This document shows, piece by piece, positions 23,939 to 34,332 of a DNA stretch of 64,000 bases. The stretch lies in assembly GCA_038049695.1 (NCBI GenBank), contig CP142451.1:32038001-32102000 (forward strand), written 5' to 3'. The notes below the pieces were generated by a model. The model was not told the origin of the DNA. It was given only the letters and a program-made list of their open reading frames with translations, and made no database searches. The DNA comes from Cinnamomum chago (taxonomy: Eukaryota > Streptophyta > Magnoliopsida > Laurales > Lauraceae). Numbering within the stretch: position 1 is the stretch's first letter; the number at the start of each line of letters is the position of its first letter. The position numbers and the translations under genes are program-made.

Positions 23939-26559
23939 TTAAGCACAGAAGGCAAAGAGTGAAGTTCCAGCAGTCCAAGATGGTACAAAGGCCCCATTGT
24001 TCACCGCATAACCGCTTCCGACATAGATACAACCATCACTTACAGACAGGCCACCAAAAACAGTGGCACCAGTGTCATAGGACCATAATATAGTCCCAGT
24101 CTTAGCATCCATGGCATAGATTGGGCCACTCGCATCAGTGGACCCAGCAAAGAGAACACCAATGGCTGTGGTGACTGGGCCATTGTTGAGTGCGTTTTTA
24201 GGATTAGCAGTAGACCACAAGACCCTGCCTGTGTTGGCATCCATGGCCACCCATGCACCAGCATTGGTCACTTGTCCAGATGGTGTGTGTGTGTGTGAAA
24301 TTCAGCCTGTCACTATTGAGTCTGTGCTTATTTTATAACTTGGGCCTGCATTTGCAGGGGCGGACCTACATGTAGGCCTGGGGCCCATGGCCCCCTTTAA
24401 GTTTTAAAATTGTTACTTTTTACCACTAAAATTTTTGTAATTTTTTATTCTGACCCCAAAAATGTTAGAATTTTTTTTTAATAATTTTCATTTGGTCCGC
24501 CCCCCTAGTTCCATTTTCTGGGTCCCCCGCCGAATGTGCCCCCAGGTCCTGCTACCTGTTTTACATATCATGATATATCAGCAATAAGAATTGATAAAGT
24601 AGAAACACCAATTCATTGAATGCTATATCGTGATATATCAGTAACAAGAATTTATAATGCAGAAACACCAATTCATTGAACTACCTACAATCAGTGTTTC
24701 AATAGTTGGACCTAGCTGGCCCAAATGATATTAAACTGCAACAATCCCTTGAACCATCCAACTTGTAGCTCCACTCCTAGGGTTTGACCAAAACAATGAT
24801 GTCCAATCCCAGCTTGATTGGTTACGATCTCTAATTTCCATCCCTAGATGCATCCCATAGGCCGCAAAATGAGTCCTGGCTGTATTCATTCCATTTGTAA
24901 CAACTAGGTCATTTGCTTTTGAAAATATCAGTCTAGGTCGGGTCCTAGTATTTAGCTCTCTAGACAAATGCAGGCCCAAGTTATCACAGGCCCTTTGCTG
25001 TCATGAATGCAGGGAGGTTCCTATTTACTGTCCTAGAAAACTGGGAAATGAAAGAGGGATAAAAATGGGTCACCAAATACTATACTACCTGAAGGATCAG
25101 ACCTTAAAAATTGGATATGGGTCCAAGATCGGACCCATTCTTAATTTAGGTCTGGGTCCTCTGCATGGATACGAATGAACTAGTTGAGTCTGCCAACTCA
25201 GGTCTGGGGCAGCAGGGCCATGCCCTCTATCTGTGTCTGGGTGCCAACAGCAAAAACAAAAGGGGCAAGGCTCACTTACAGCAGACCAAACAATGTCGCC
25301 ATGTTCACGGTCCAGGGGCCCAAGCAAATCCATTCTTCTGCACCGCTGCCACAACATAGCGTGTGGTCCCATTGGCAACAATTGTGAGCAACTTTGGAGC
25401 CTCCCCAAAGTCAGCATCTGGGTTTGGAACTGATGGGCAATTGGGCATCCCAGTTACACTACATGCCAGAATCCATGCATCAAACCCTCCCAGCTGCTTG
25501 TACCATCTCATCTCCCCTGTGTCCATGTCCAAGGCAATGATCGAATTCTCATGGTTTTCGGGCTCGACGCATGGGTCCGGATAATCCCAGACTGTCTTGT
25601 TGCTTTGGATCTCCTCGCATTCGATCACATCCGGTGGGGCGGTGTAGAGATTACCGGTGCCGATGTAGACGAGGCAGCGGCTCACGTCGATTGAGGGGCT
25701 GCTTCCCCATACTGCAGCTCCTGAGTAGCCTCCTATTTGGCCTCCGTTATCTGGAAGCATGAAAGTCTGCCATTGAATGGCTCCTGTTTTAACATCTAAC
25801 CTTGCCATGCTACCCTGGAATGTGCAGCATTGCCCCACGACCGAGCCTTCTTCAAGTGAAGATGCTCCAACATAGAAGCCCCTGATAAGTTAATACTACT
25901 TTATCATCATCACACAATAAATATAGGCATAATGATGTTGTTAGTAGAAGAGGTAGCTCTCATGGATTGCGTGAAAAATAATATTTTTACCACCTAAGTT
26001 TGTGTAATTACATGGGGTGGGGTATAATGCTCTTGTACCTTTGTCTTTATTCCTCGAATAATCAAAGTTACTACTGTTAGGAATAAGGAAGGAGAGAAAA
26101 AAACTCTCTAACCTTCCAAAAACAGCTCCAGACATTGTAATGACAGCAGCAGCATGAGAGTCGAGCCTAGTTAACCATACAAGGTTTCCCGTGGCTCGAT
26201 CCACAACAATAACGACAGCAGGCCCATAGATTCCAACAATGAGGATGGAACCCACAACTGTTGGGGTAGACCTCGATACGGTTGAATTCACATTCGCTAC
26301 AAACCCAGTGGCATTGAGACCAGTGAGCTCTCCTAAGTTCTTCTTCCACACTAAGGAGCCACTTTCTGCATCCACTGCATACAAGTTACCATTCCATGAA
26401 GGAAAGTACAGGATACCATCAAAGATTGCGGGCGTTGCTGTTATGTCTTTCCCTGCCACAAATTTCCACTTCAATTGCAGTTGTGATACAGTTATAGGGC
26501 TAATTCTCTTCTTCATATGCAAATCTCCTGTTGGTCAAGTCCTTACCATGATTCAACCA
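23939..26559 (-). pseudogene. PQQ-repeat polyvinylalcohol dehydrogenase-like pseudogene
   Basis: The product would be an eight-bladed beta-propeller of the PQQ-dependent dehydrogenase superfamily, of the plant type annotated as polyvinylalcohol dehydrogenase-like; its plant substrate is unknown. Exons read from high to low: 26559 to ~26118 (WLNHG, LKWKFVAGKDITATPAIFDG, DSHAAAVITMSGAVF), 25881-25280 (GFYVGASSLEEG through DAWILACSV to GDIVWSA, donor GTAAGT), and ~24327-23939 (NSDRLNFT, AGAWVAMDANTGRVLWS, ending FAFCA stop). Lesions: a frameshift with stop near 26510 between FAYEEE and ISPITVSQ; one extra C near 25317 in FAWA/LDREHG; and the stretch with the usual GGMWGA motif (about 30-45 codons) is absent between the last two exons. 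No signal-peptide exon was found. Confidence 0.85.
24338..24692. repeat. Dispersed repeat and short tandem duplication in the PQQ pseudogene intron
   Basis: 24350-24560 has inverted-looking ends (GCAGGGGCGGACCTACAT ... GTCCGCCCCCC), a common plant non-autonomous repeat style. 24567-24692 is two copies of a ~63-bp unit beginning TGATATATCAG and ending CACCAATTCATTGAA. It lies where the missing exon would be expected. Confidence 0.5.
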
Positions 26560-26709
26560 CTGCAATAGAAAAACAACCAAAATGCATGTGTGGAATTGGA
26601 AAACCGCCCAGCTTTGGATAGAACAAGGATGAGATGATTACGAAGAAGCTTATGAGTAGCTCGATCAATAGAATAAAAAAGTAAGTAATGTCATTTGAAA
26701 TAGTTTACA

Positions 26710-27564
26710 TGTTGGGTTTTGCGTTTCAAAAATTCTAAAGGTGGTTTTTGTAAAAGTTGTTTTGTCCTTTCTTTTTGTTTACTTTATGGGTTGTGTAGAC
26801 TTTTGGAATCAACACATCCCACATTGCTCAAGTTCAACTTTTGAGGTGGGTTTATATGTGTTTTCATTCCTTTACACTTTAAGAATCTTTGAAGGCTTTT
26901 GCCATGGGCCCTATGCGCGCGCGCAAGCCAGGCCCAACTAGGGGTGTTGGGTCCGGAAAACGTTTAATCGGGCGTGCGTCCGCGACGCACATCCTACGTG
27001 TGTATCGCGCGCAAGGGGGGTGCAAATCCCGGTCGGCTGGCCTAGAGGGACCCATATATTGATATTTGCCATTATTTTTAAACATTGTGAATTTAAATTG
27101 TTTTAATCGCTGATTTAATACGGATTAATGATATTAAACGACGAGGTTTAATGGCCCAACGGACTACTAATCATAATATAAAACTAGGGTCATCTGCGCT
27201 ATTGAAAATATAGAGAAAAATCGTTTTTCTACTTCTTTTTCTTCCTCCTGTTTTCCCACTGAGCATTCACAAAGGGAGTCTGCGATATTCGGGCCTGCGT
27301 TGCGACCAGAGCCTGAACGAGAAGGCCGCTGTATCCTGGGGGCAGTTCTGCTGAGAACCTTCGCAAATGGGAATAGAATCCAGGGGGCGGAACTCGTCCT
27401 AAAGAGAGCGTCATCAGACGTGCCTCGGTCACAGTACTGCTGCTGTTGCTGCTCTTCTGTTTCCGCGTACAAATCACAGTTGCAGCCTTCTTCGATCGGG
27501 TATTACTGTTCCATTTACATTCTGTTTCACAGAAGCATCTGTTCTGTAGCCATTAGATCTTACA
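26710..27564 (+). mobile_element. Solo LTR (855 bp) with 5-bp target duplication
   Basis: It begins TGTTGGGTTTT and ends ATCTTACA. TTACA stands directly before (26705-26709) and after (27565-27569), a 5-bp target-site duplication. No internal domain, primer-binding site or second LTR adjoins. The first 345 bp match the fragment joined to SDR2 at 18199-18543. It has the make-up of a Ty1/copia or gypsy LTR; the family is not determined. It lies just upstream of the first visible PQQ exon. Confidence 0.75.
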
Positions 27565-27569
27565 TTACA

Positions 27570-29687
27570 TACATATACTGAGAGGATCAAAAGAAGCCTC
27601 TTTATAATGTATTGAATGGTTACATATTCATGGAACTGAAAAAGAGGGAGACCAACAAGAATTACTTGGATATGGTTTCATAGATGATGTCATGGTGGAA
27701 TTCACTCTGATCATAATGATTAATGATATTCTGGATTATGCCATGGATTTGAAAAAAAAGGACCCCATAATGTTCAAGAGGTACATGGAAAGTTGTTTGT
27801 ACATCTGATCTTTCTTTGTTTTTACTGAGTAGTATGAAATCATTATGCATCTAGGAAATAAACTGATATGAGATGTGAGCAGAAAGTAGAGTGGCTCATC
27901 TGAAAAATTAAAAAATAGTATCATCTTATTGTTCTAATTTCTGAAAAGTGGTTCATTATCCATAGTATAACCCCGGAGAAAAGGATGCCCCCCAAGCATC
28001 ATACTGTAATCTAGAGGGAAGAAGTTCATGTCCAACATTTGATTGGGGGAGAATTTTCAAACTAGCTTGGTAGGTCAGCTCAGGAATTACTTGAACCCAA
28101 CTTGACCCAGACGTGTATTGGTAAATCCAAACCTGAAACCAACACAAGATTACACCCATGACCCAACTATACCCAATGAGAACCTGACCCAAACTGTAAA
28201 TTCCCTGCCTGAAGTGCATTTCGGGTCGAGATCTTTAACTTGGGTCAGGTCAGATACCACAATTTTTTGGGTTCAGTTTTCTTGTCAAAGGGTATAAACT
28301 TTAGGTAACTATGATCAGACTGGATGTTCAGCCCAGCTCTATGGGCCACCTTTGATCAGTGCAGCCCATTTGATACTCTTGTCATCATATGATCATGCAG
28401 CAGGCCCAGCTTTACACTCATTGAACGTTCTCTCACCAATGGTTGAAACTAAAAATCTATGGTTAAGACACCATTAAACTTTAAGGCTATTAAATTAAGG
28501 GCTACAACAATCTGGTAGGGCTGATCTTTTGGCTTCCCCATGCCCATAAGGAGACTTTTCCATCAGCCCTTCTATTGATAGACATGTATCTAAGCAGACC
28601 CAACGAGTTGAACTGCATATTAGTAATATGCAGTCTACTTGTAAGAGAACATTGTTGGGAACCCCGGTCAAACGTTAGCAATATCTATATACTATGCATT
28701 ACAAGAAGAATACATAAATTTATACCATAAGTTGGGAACCCAGGTTGAAATCAGGTACCTCAAAGCCAACCCAAATCCCATGCGGGTTTCAAGATTCAAG
28801 CTGAGCCCAACCCAAGAAAAAACAAAAACCAAATTCTACTTCTGGCCAGGTCAGGTTTTTAATGTCTTTCAAGCAACTAGTCATAAGGACAAGATTTTGA
28901 AAAATGACAAAAATGCCCTCATGTCATTTTTCAAATTCTCCCTTTAGTAAATCATTTTAAAAAATAATGAAGTCCAACCCAAATGACTTAGTAAGGCCCA
29001 CTTCAGCAAATCAAAATAGTTGGTTTTGGGGATGAAAAAGATTAATAAAAGATAAAAACTTGATATAAGAGAACGATATTTGTATCATTTTAAGAAAAAA
29101 TTAGAGTACTTAATTGAAAGAATTGTGGAAGACTTGAAACAATCAAATCTTTATGTACTTCTTTGAAAACAAGTAAAAAGTCTTACACTTTTTTGAAGCT
29201 TTCCCAACAAACAAAAGTCACCATCAAGCAATTCAAATTATGTATCACCTTTGTATCATATACATGCCGGGATCAATTCCTGAGTCCTCAAGTTGAAAGT
29301 ATGGCACATGATCACTAGTCCAACTTAGCAAAAAAATTCAAATAAATAAAGATAATTATTCAAATTATGTATATATGTCTTTGCATATGAATGTTGAAGT
29401 TTGTTATGTTTCCTTTTACATACAACTCAACCAACCATCCAGATGGGCAGGATTTTCCTGTGCCCTTGTATGATGGGTGTGGTGGGCCCAACATGTAGAG
29501 GGTGGCAAAAGCTCACAAGTCATACGATCACTTACATTTGCATCACAACCAACATTAGCAATGGCCACGAGCGAACTAGAGCACAAGGAGAGAAGCAGCA
29601 ACAGGCAGTGGTGGTTTGTGTAGCCTCCAGTACCCATTTTTTGAGGATGCAATGGAGACCAAGAGACTCTGATCCATTTTCTGTATA
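27570..29687. other. Intergenic region
   Basis: No gene is seen. 28100-28260 is rich in GACCC/GGGTC words typical of dispersed non-coding repeats. 28889-29209 is a partial copy of the MITE at 30555-31083 (shared phrases such as CCCTTTAGTAAATCATTT, AAAGAATTGTGGAA and the terminal CTTTCCC). Confidence 0.5.
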
Positions 29688-30146
29688 TCATGTTTCTGTT
29701 TTCTGATTGTTGGGTTTGTGAAGGCCACGATGGAGCATGAGGGAGAAGAGGAGAAGGCCGTGTCTGGGGTTGGGGCTGGATGCGTAGGCGCGGATGAGAG
29801 TGTTCCAGGAGTAGAGATTTGGGTGGGGGATTTGGTCGAACACGAGGCGAGCGTAGTCGAAGCTTGTGTTGGGAGAGAGGGTTAGGGCTGTGATGAGTCT
29901 GCTGGCGGAGTAGGGATCGAAGAAGAGGCCGAGACGGAGCATGCGGGCATGGATTTGCTTGGCTTGTGATTGGTTGGTGCATCGGTCGAGCAAGGATAGG
30001 GTTGGATGGTCAGGGAGGTTTGGTTTGGGGTCGGGACTTTGGGAGAAGGAGGAGGAGGGGGCTTGAGGAAGGAAGAGGAGAGTATTTGGGAGGAGGGTTG
30101 CCTTTCTTGTGCACTCAAAACCCCAAACACGCAAAACCCACAACAA
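29688..30146 (-). pseudogene. PPR protein gene, truncated after the first repeats
   Basis: The N-terminal ~140 residues resemble plant PPR proteins of the PLS/DYW class such as those related to Arabidopsis OTP81, which bind organellar RNA for editing or processing. Visible: a Ser/Thr/Pro-rich presequence, SLLDRCTNQSQAKQIHARML, DPYSASRLITAL, YARLVFDQIP, PNLYSWNTLIRAYASSP. After LMLHRG the frame runs into unrelated codons and stops at 29688, whereas family members have 600-700 residues. The likely ATG is at 30146, with GA-rich leader sequence upstream (30200-30235). I read it as a gene whose 3' part was lost, not as a short functional protein; diverged copies of one MITE flank it on both sides. 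Confidence 0.75.
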
Positions 30147-30554
30147 TCCATGAATCCCCGAATATCTGACCCCATACCTGAATGAAAGAAAAGAAAAAAA
30201 CGAAGAGAGAGAGAGGGAGGGAGGGAGAGAGAGAGTAGAAGAGAGGACCCTTACCTGGCGTACGAAGCGGGAGAAAGAGAGGTGCGAGAGGGAGAGCTGC
30301 CAAAGTGTCGTTCAGAGCTGAGGATGAGGAAGATCGTCGTTCTCTGTTCTGTTTTCAGAAATGAGTCTTTTCCAAATGGGCGGGCTGTAAAAATGGGCGG
30401 GCTGTAAAAATGGTTTGACTCTTTTTATCGCCCACACGTGCGGTTGGCACGCTTGAGCGGACCTTAGGCTGCACTTGAGCTGAGGAGAGGGATCCTCATA
30501 TAGAGGATCAACACATATAGATACATAAACTTTGTTTCTATTAAATTATTACAT

Positions 30555-31083
30555 GGGAAGTTTTCAAAAAGAAATAAAACTCGTCTCATTTTTAAGAAAG
30601 TACAAGAAGATTTGAGTATTTTAAGAAAGTACAAAAGTTTTCCACAATTCAGTTAAGTCCTGTCCATAGAAAGTTCTAAGAAATGAAAAAAATACCCTCA
30701 TATCATTTATCATTATTTTCCTTTAGTAAATCATTTAAGAGAAATGATCAAGTTCAACACAAATGACCTATTGGGGCCCACTTCAACTACCCTTATACGT
30801 GGAAGACTAAAAAAAGGGAATTTCATATGACTAAGAATTTAGCTTCATTAAATGGTTATAATCATCAAATCAAAATGGCCTATTTTGGGGAGGAAAGAGG
30901 TTACGAAAAGACAAAAACTTCTCATAAGAGAAGGGTATTTTTGTGATTTATCAAAAAGATTTAGGGAGAGGACCTGGATTGAAAGAATTGTGGAAAACTT
31001 TTGTACTTTTCTAAAATATTTAAATTTTCATGTATTTTTTTTTTAAAACGAACCAAAAGTTTCATACTTTTTTAAAATTTCCC
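30555..31083. mobile_element. MITE, Mutator-like, with 9-bp target duplication
   Basis: The left end is GGGAAGTTTTCAAAAAG and the right end read backwards is GGGAAATTTTAAAAAAG, a terminal inverted repeat. TTATTACAT stands at 30546-30554 and again at 31085-31093, a 9-bp duplication as made by MULE transposases. No coding capacity. Confidence 0.75.
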
Positions 31084-31906
31084 TTTATTACATTTGAAGC
31101 GACGGCTGGAAATGTGGATAAACACGTCTCTTCATAGATCTGTATGAGTTTAAAAAAATTTGGATGACTTTAAATCCCCTTAAACTTGATACTATCAATT
31201 TAAGAAAGAGTAGTAGAAGTGACCAAATCACACAAAAGGGATGACAAGGTCCCTTCACCTGTAAGGTTACACATTCCTTTGTAACTTTCTTCTTTGTCAA
31301 GATGCATGTTCTGGTTCTCCTAGTTGCAAAATGAACTATAATTTGACTTTCCAAGTTGCCAACTATTTTTGCCAGTGCAGGATATGCATTGCTTTAAGAT
31401 GGGATCGCCAGGTCTTAAACATAGATTAGAGATTCATACAAATTGGTGAAATCTGATGATTATGAGTTATAACCATCCATTTAAGGGCTCCAAGTTTAGT
31501 GTTCTTAAGTATGTGCATATAATGATCAAGTTTTGGGGCCCTCAAGTATAGATGGTTATAATTGTTAAAATCTCAGTAAAATTGATGTTGGGAGTATGAA
31601 ATCTCACTGATATTCAATCCACCTTTTGATTGCATTTTCACTGGTTGTTTGTATGTATGTATGTTGGTAGGCCCACAGCACTGGTTTTCAAGAGGAGAAT
31701 GCCCTGATATCACTAAAAGAGCAAGGATCATATATTAAACCCCCTTATTGATGAAACGGGTGAACCGTTGGATAAGAAAGGCCTACCATAGAAAAATGCA
31801 TTCCTTGTACTTTCATTGTATTTAGAGGGTAAGGAAAACCCACCAACAGGTGTTTGACAAAGGACCATTAATCATAATAAAATAAGCATGGACTTTCTCA
31901 CATTAC
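31084..31906. other. Intergenic region before the hAT remnant
   Basis: AT-rich sequence with no recognisable coding exon. It may include the 5' non-coding part of the hAT element, but I could not identify its terminal repeat. Confidence 0.4.
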
Positions 31907-33062
31907 TTGTACTTGTTTTCAAGGCTACCATTTAGAGTGTACGCAATTCTTATAATACAAAAGGGGGTGTATTCCATTGCATTGCAGATGCCACTTGTAT
32001 TTTTTTTTTATAGATGTTTATATCTTCTTAAACAAATGTGTATGTCACATCTTAAATCTAATTACGGGAGTTGGTTTAAAGCATATTTCAATTATAATAG
32101 AAAAATTGCTAAATATATTTTCTGCTCCGTACAAAGAAGACAGTTATATTTCATAATATGTGCAAGGCATAATGTATCAGGTATGAAATTACCCAAAGAT
32201 GTTGAGTATAGATGGAATTCTATGTATGATTTGTGCAATAAAGCAATCGAAAGAAACTCAGTTTTAAATGAATATTGTGCTTTTAATGCATAAGAATTTT
32301 TTATGGTTGAGGAACATTGGGAGATGTGTGCCCACTTAAGAGATTTATTACAAGTTTTTTCTACTAAAACATTATTTTTCTCCGGAGTGTATTATCCCAC
32401 ATCTAATGGAGCTTTAAATTATCTTTTGAAAATTACTTTACAATTTAGTAAATTTAGAGATCATTTTTTACTTAATGAAGTTGTTATAAAAATGAAAGAA
32501 AATTTTAATAAATATTGAAAAGATTCTCCAATGACATTTTGTTTAGCTACTGTATTAGATCCTAGGTTAAAATTAAATAGTCTAAAATTTTTTATTGAAG
32601 AAATAAATACTAGTATGCAGCACCAAGATTTAAATATTTTTTCAAATATAAGAGCAAAATTAATAACATTTTTTCAATTTTATTGTGAACAAATGGGTAC
32701 ATTAGGGATTACTATTGCCCCTCAACAAATCCAACATTCATTGTGGAGCTGGGTGGGATCTGTATTATCGCAGAATGGGCAGAGGCTCCGGCTCAAGTAA
32801 TACAGTGACGGAGTTATTCTTGTATCTTGACTCCAGTGTAATACAGATGACGGATGCATCTAGTTTTGATGTTTTAACTTGGTGGAAACAAAACGAAACT
32901 ATATTTCTGGTGTTAGCTGTCATGGCTCGTGATCTGCTAACCATTCAAATGTCTTCTACAGGATTAGACTAGGCTTTCAGTGCAAGTGGACTATCAGAAG
33001 AAGCAATAGAGTGTTGGATTTGCCTACGGGACTGATATTTAGCTGACAAGAGAAAGAAATAG
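31907..33062 (+). pseudogene. hAT (Ac/Tam3-like) transposase remnant
   Basis: The second half of a BED-zinc-finger hAT transposase is readable: KLPKDVEYRWNSMYDLC, SGVYYPTSNGALNYL, FCLATVLDPRLKLNSLKFF, and the C-terminal dimerisation region SSFDVLTWWKQNE ... VMARDLLTIQMSS ... AFSASG ... CLRDYLADKRK. In-frame stops follow CAFNA (32291) and KY (32516; a Trp TGG-to-TGA change fits). A frameshift lies between 32715 and 32800, and part of the dimerisation domain is deleted after AFSASG. The N-terminal half and BED finger are missing. Such transposases cut and paste DNA with 8-bp duplications; this copy cannot. Confidence 0.85.
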
Positions 33063-33384
33063 TTGAAAAAACTTGAAGATTATGATCCAGTCGAATACAC
33101 TAGCGTACTACAAATTTGATGTTTTAATTTTTCTTCATTGTAATTTGTGAATATAAAAGGTTCTTTGTTTTTTTACATTTTTATTCTCTAAAAAGATTGT
33201 AAAGATTTTGAAGATAATCCTATTAAAAAACCTTCAAGTAGTAAAGACCCAAATGGTTCTCTTCTTAGTGGAGTACGTCGAGTTTGACCAAACCACTTAA
33301 ATTTGTCATTCTATTATTGATGTGTATGTTCTAATTTTTAATTTTAAGTATCAAACCGAAACCAATACGAAAATAAAAATACGT

Positions 33385-33516
33385 CAATGGCACAATCAAA
33401 ACACGAGGCTCAGTGGACATGGAGGCACGACATGAGCCAGACAGCCCGTGCTGTGCCTAGGTAATGGGTCTGCCGTGCCCGTGCTGGCACTGGCCTGTCC
33501 CATTTGACATCTCCAG
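33385..33516 (+). repeat. Probable 3' subterminal region of the hAT element
   Basis: GC-rich, with repeated GCACGA / GCCCGTGC / GTGCTGGCAC words ending CCCATTTGACATCTCCA, the style of Ac-type hAT subterminal repeats, ~320 bases after the transposase remnant. I did not find the matching left end. Confidence 0.5.
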
Positions 33517-34332
33517 GTACCTTCATGGTGGTCAAGGAGCACTGTATCTTGAGTTACGCCTCCTCTGTCGCTTGACCAAGGTGGACTATGGCAATGTACT
33601 GGATTGTTTGATGTCTGTACTATATCTAGCCATGTGCTTATATAGATATTATGCCAGGACAGAACATTTTGATCAGAATTTAGCTTCACTGTTTCCGGTC
33701 AGCTAAATGAGTGGTATACTCTGATGCACTCCATCTTTCTACAGGCATGGAGTTTGAAACTGCCTTGAGAAGGCCTACAAGTGAATCATTCTACCTCTCA
33801 CTAGTTACACCATCAGTGAAACTGCTCATTTTCAGTTCACTCATTTGGCAGTTAAGATCACCCATTGGAGGGAACTTCACATGGCAGGACCCACTGAACA
33901 AAAAATAGGGATGGGGAAATGTGAGAGCCACCTGTTTAATTGCTGGCTGTACAAAGTCTTTAACTGCTAGTCTTGACTCTTGATCAGGCATCCATTTGGG
34001 GTAGACAGCGACAGCACATTTCTTTTCCATTGAACCACAGAAGGCAGGGTTTCATCCGTGCAAAAAGAATAGGTTGAAAATCCTGAGAAGGGAAGAGAGG
34101 TGCCCAGCAACTAGAAATTTAAAAGCCCCAAAATAATTGACTGACATCTATAAGATAAAAGGTGGAGTGCATACAGTACAAATTTGAACTACAAAAAATT
34201 TTCTGCCTCCATTTTCTCCAACCTTTCTCCCCATCCACAAACATGGAAAGCCATCCATCCAAACATAGTGAAAGGAACAAATCTAGATGACACCCAAACT
34301 ATACACTGATCAAAACTGTGTCCGTAAAATGA
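33517..34332. other. 3' flank of the conserved gene
   Basis: It presumably includes the 3' UTR of the minus-strand gene ending at 34333. A 79-residue minus-strand frame (34030-33791) is not recognised and is not called. Confidence 0.4.

Noticed and set aside
33791..34030. 79-residue minus-strand frame beyond the stop of the three-exon gene
   Set aside because: No recognised domain, no splice link in phase, and it lies in the likely 3' UTR. Left uncalled.
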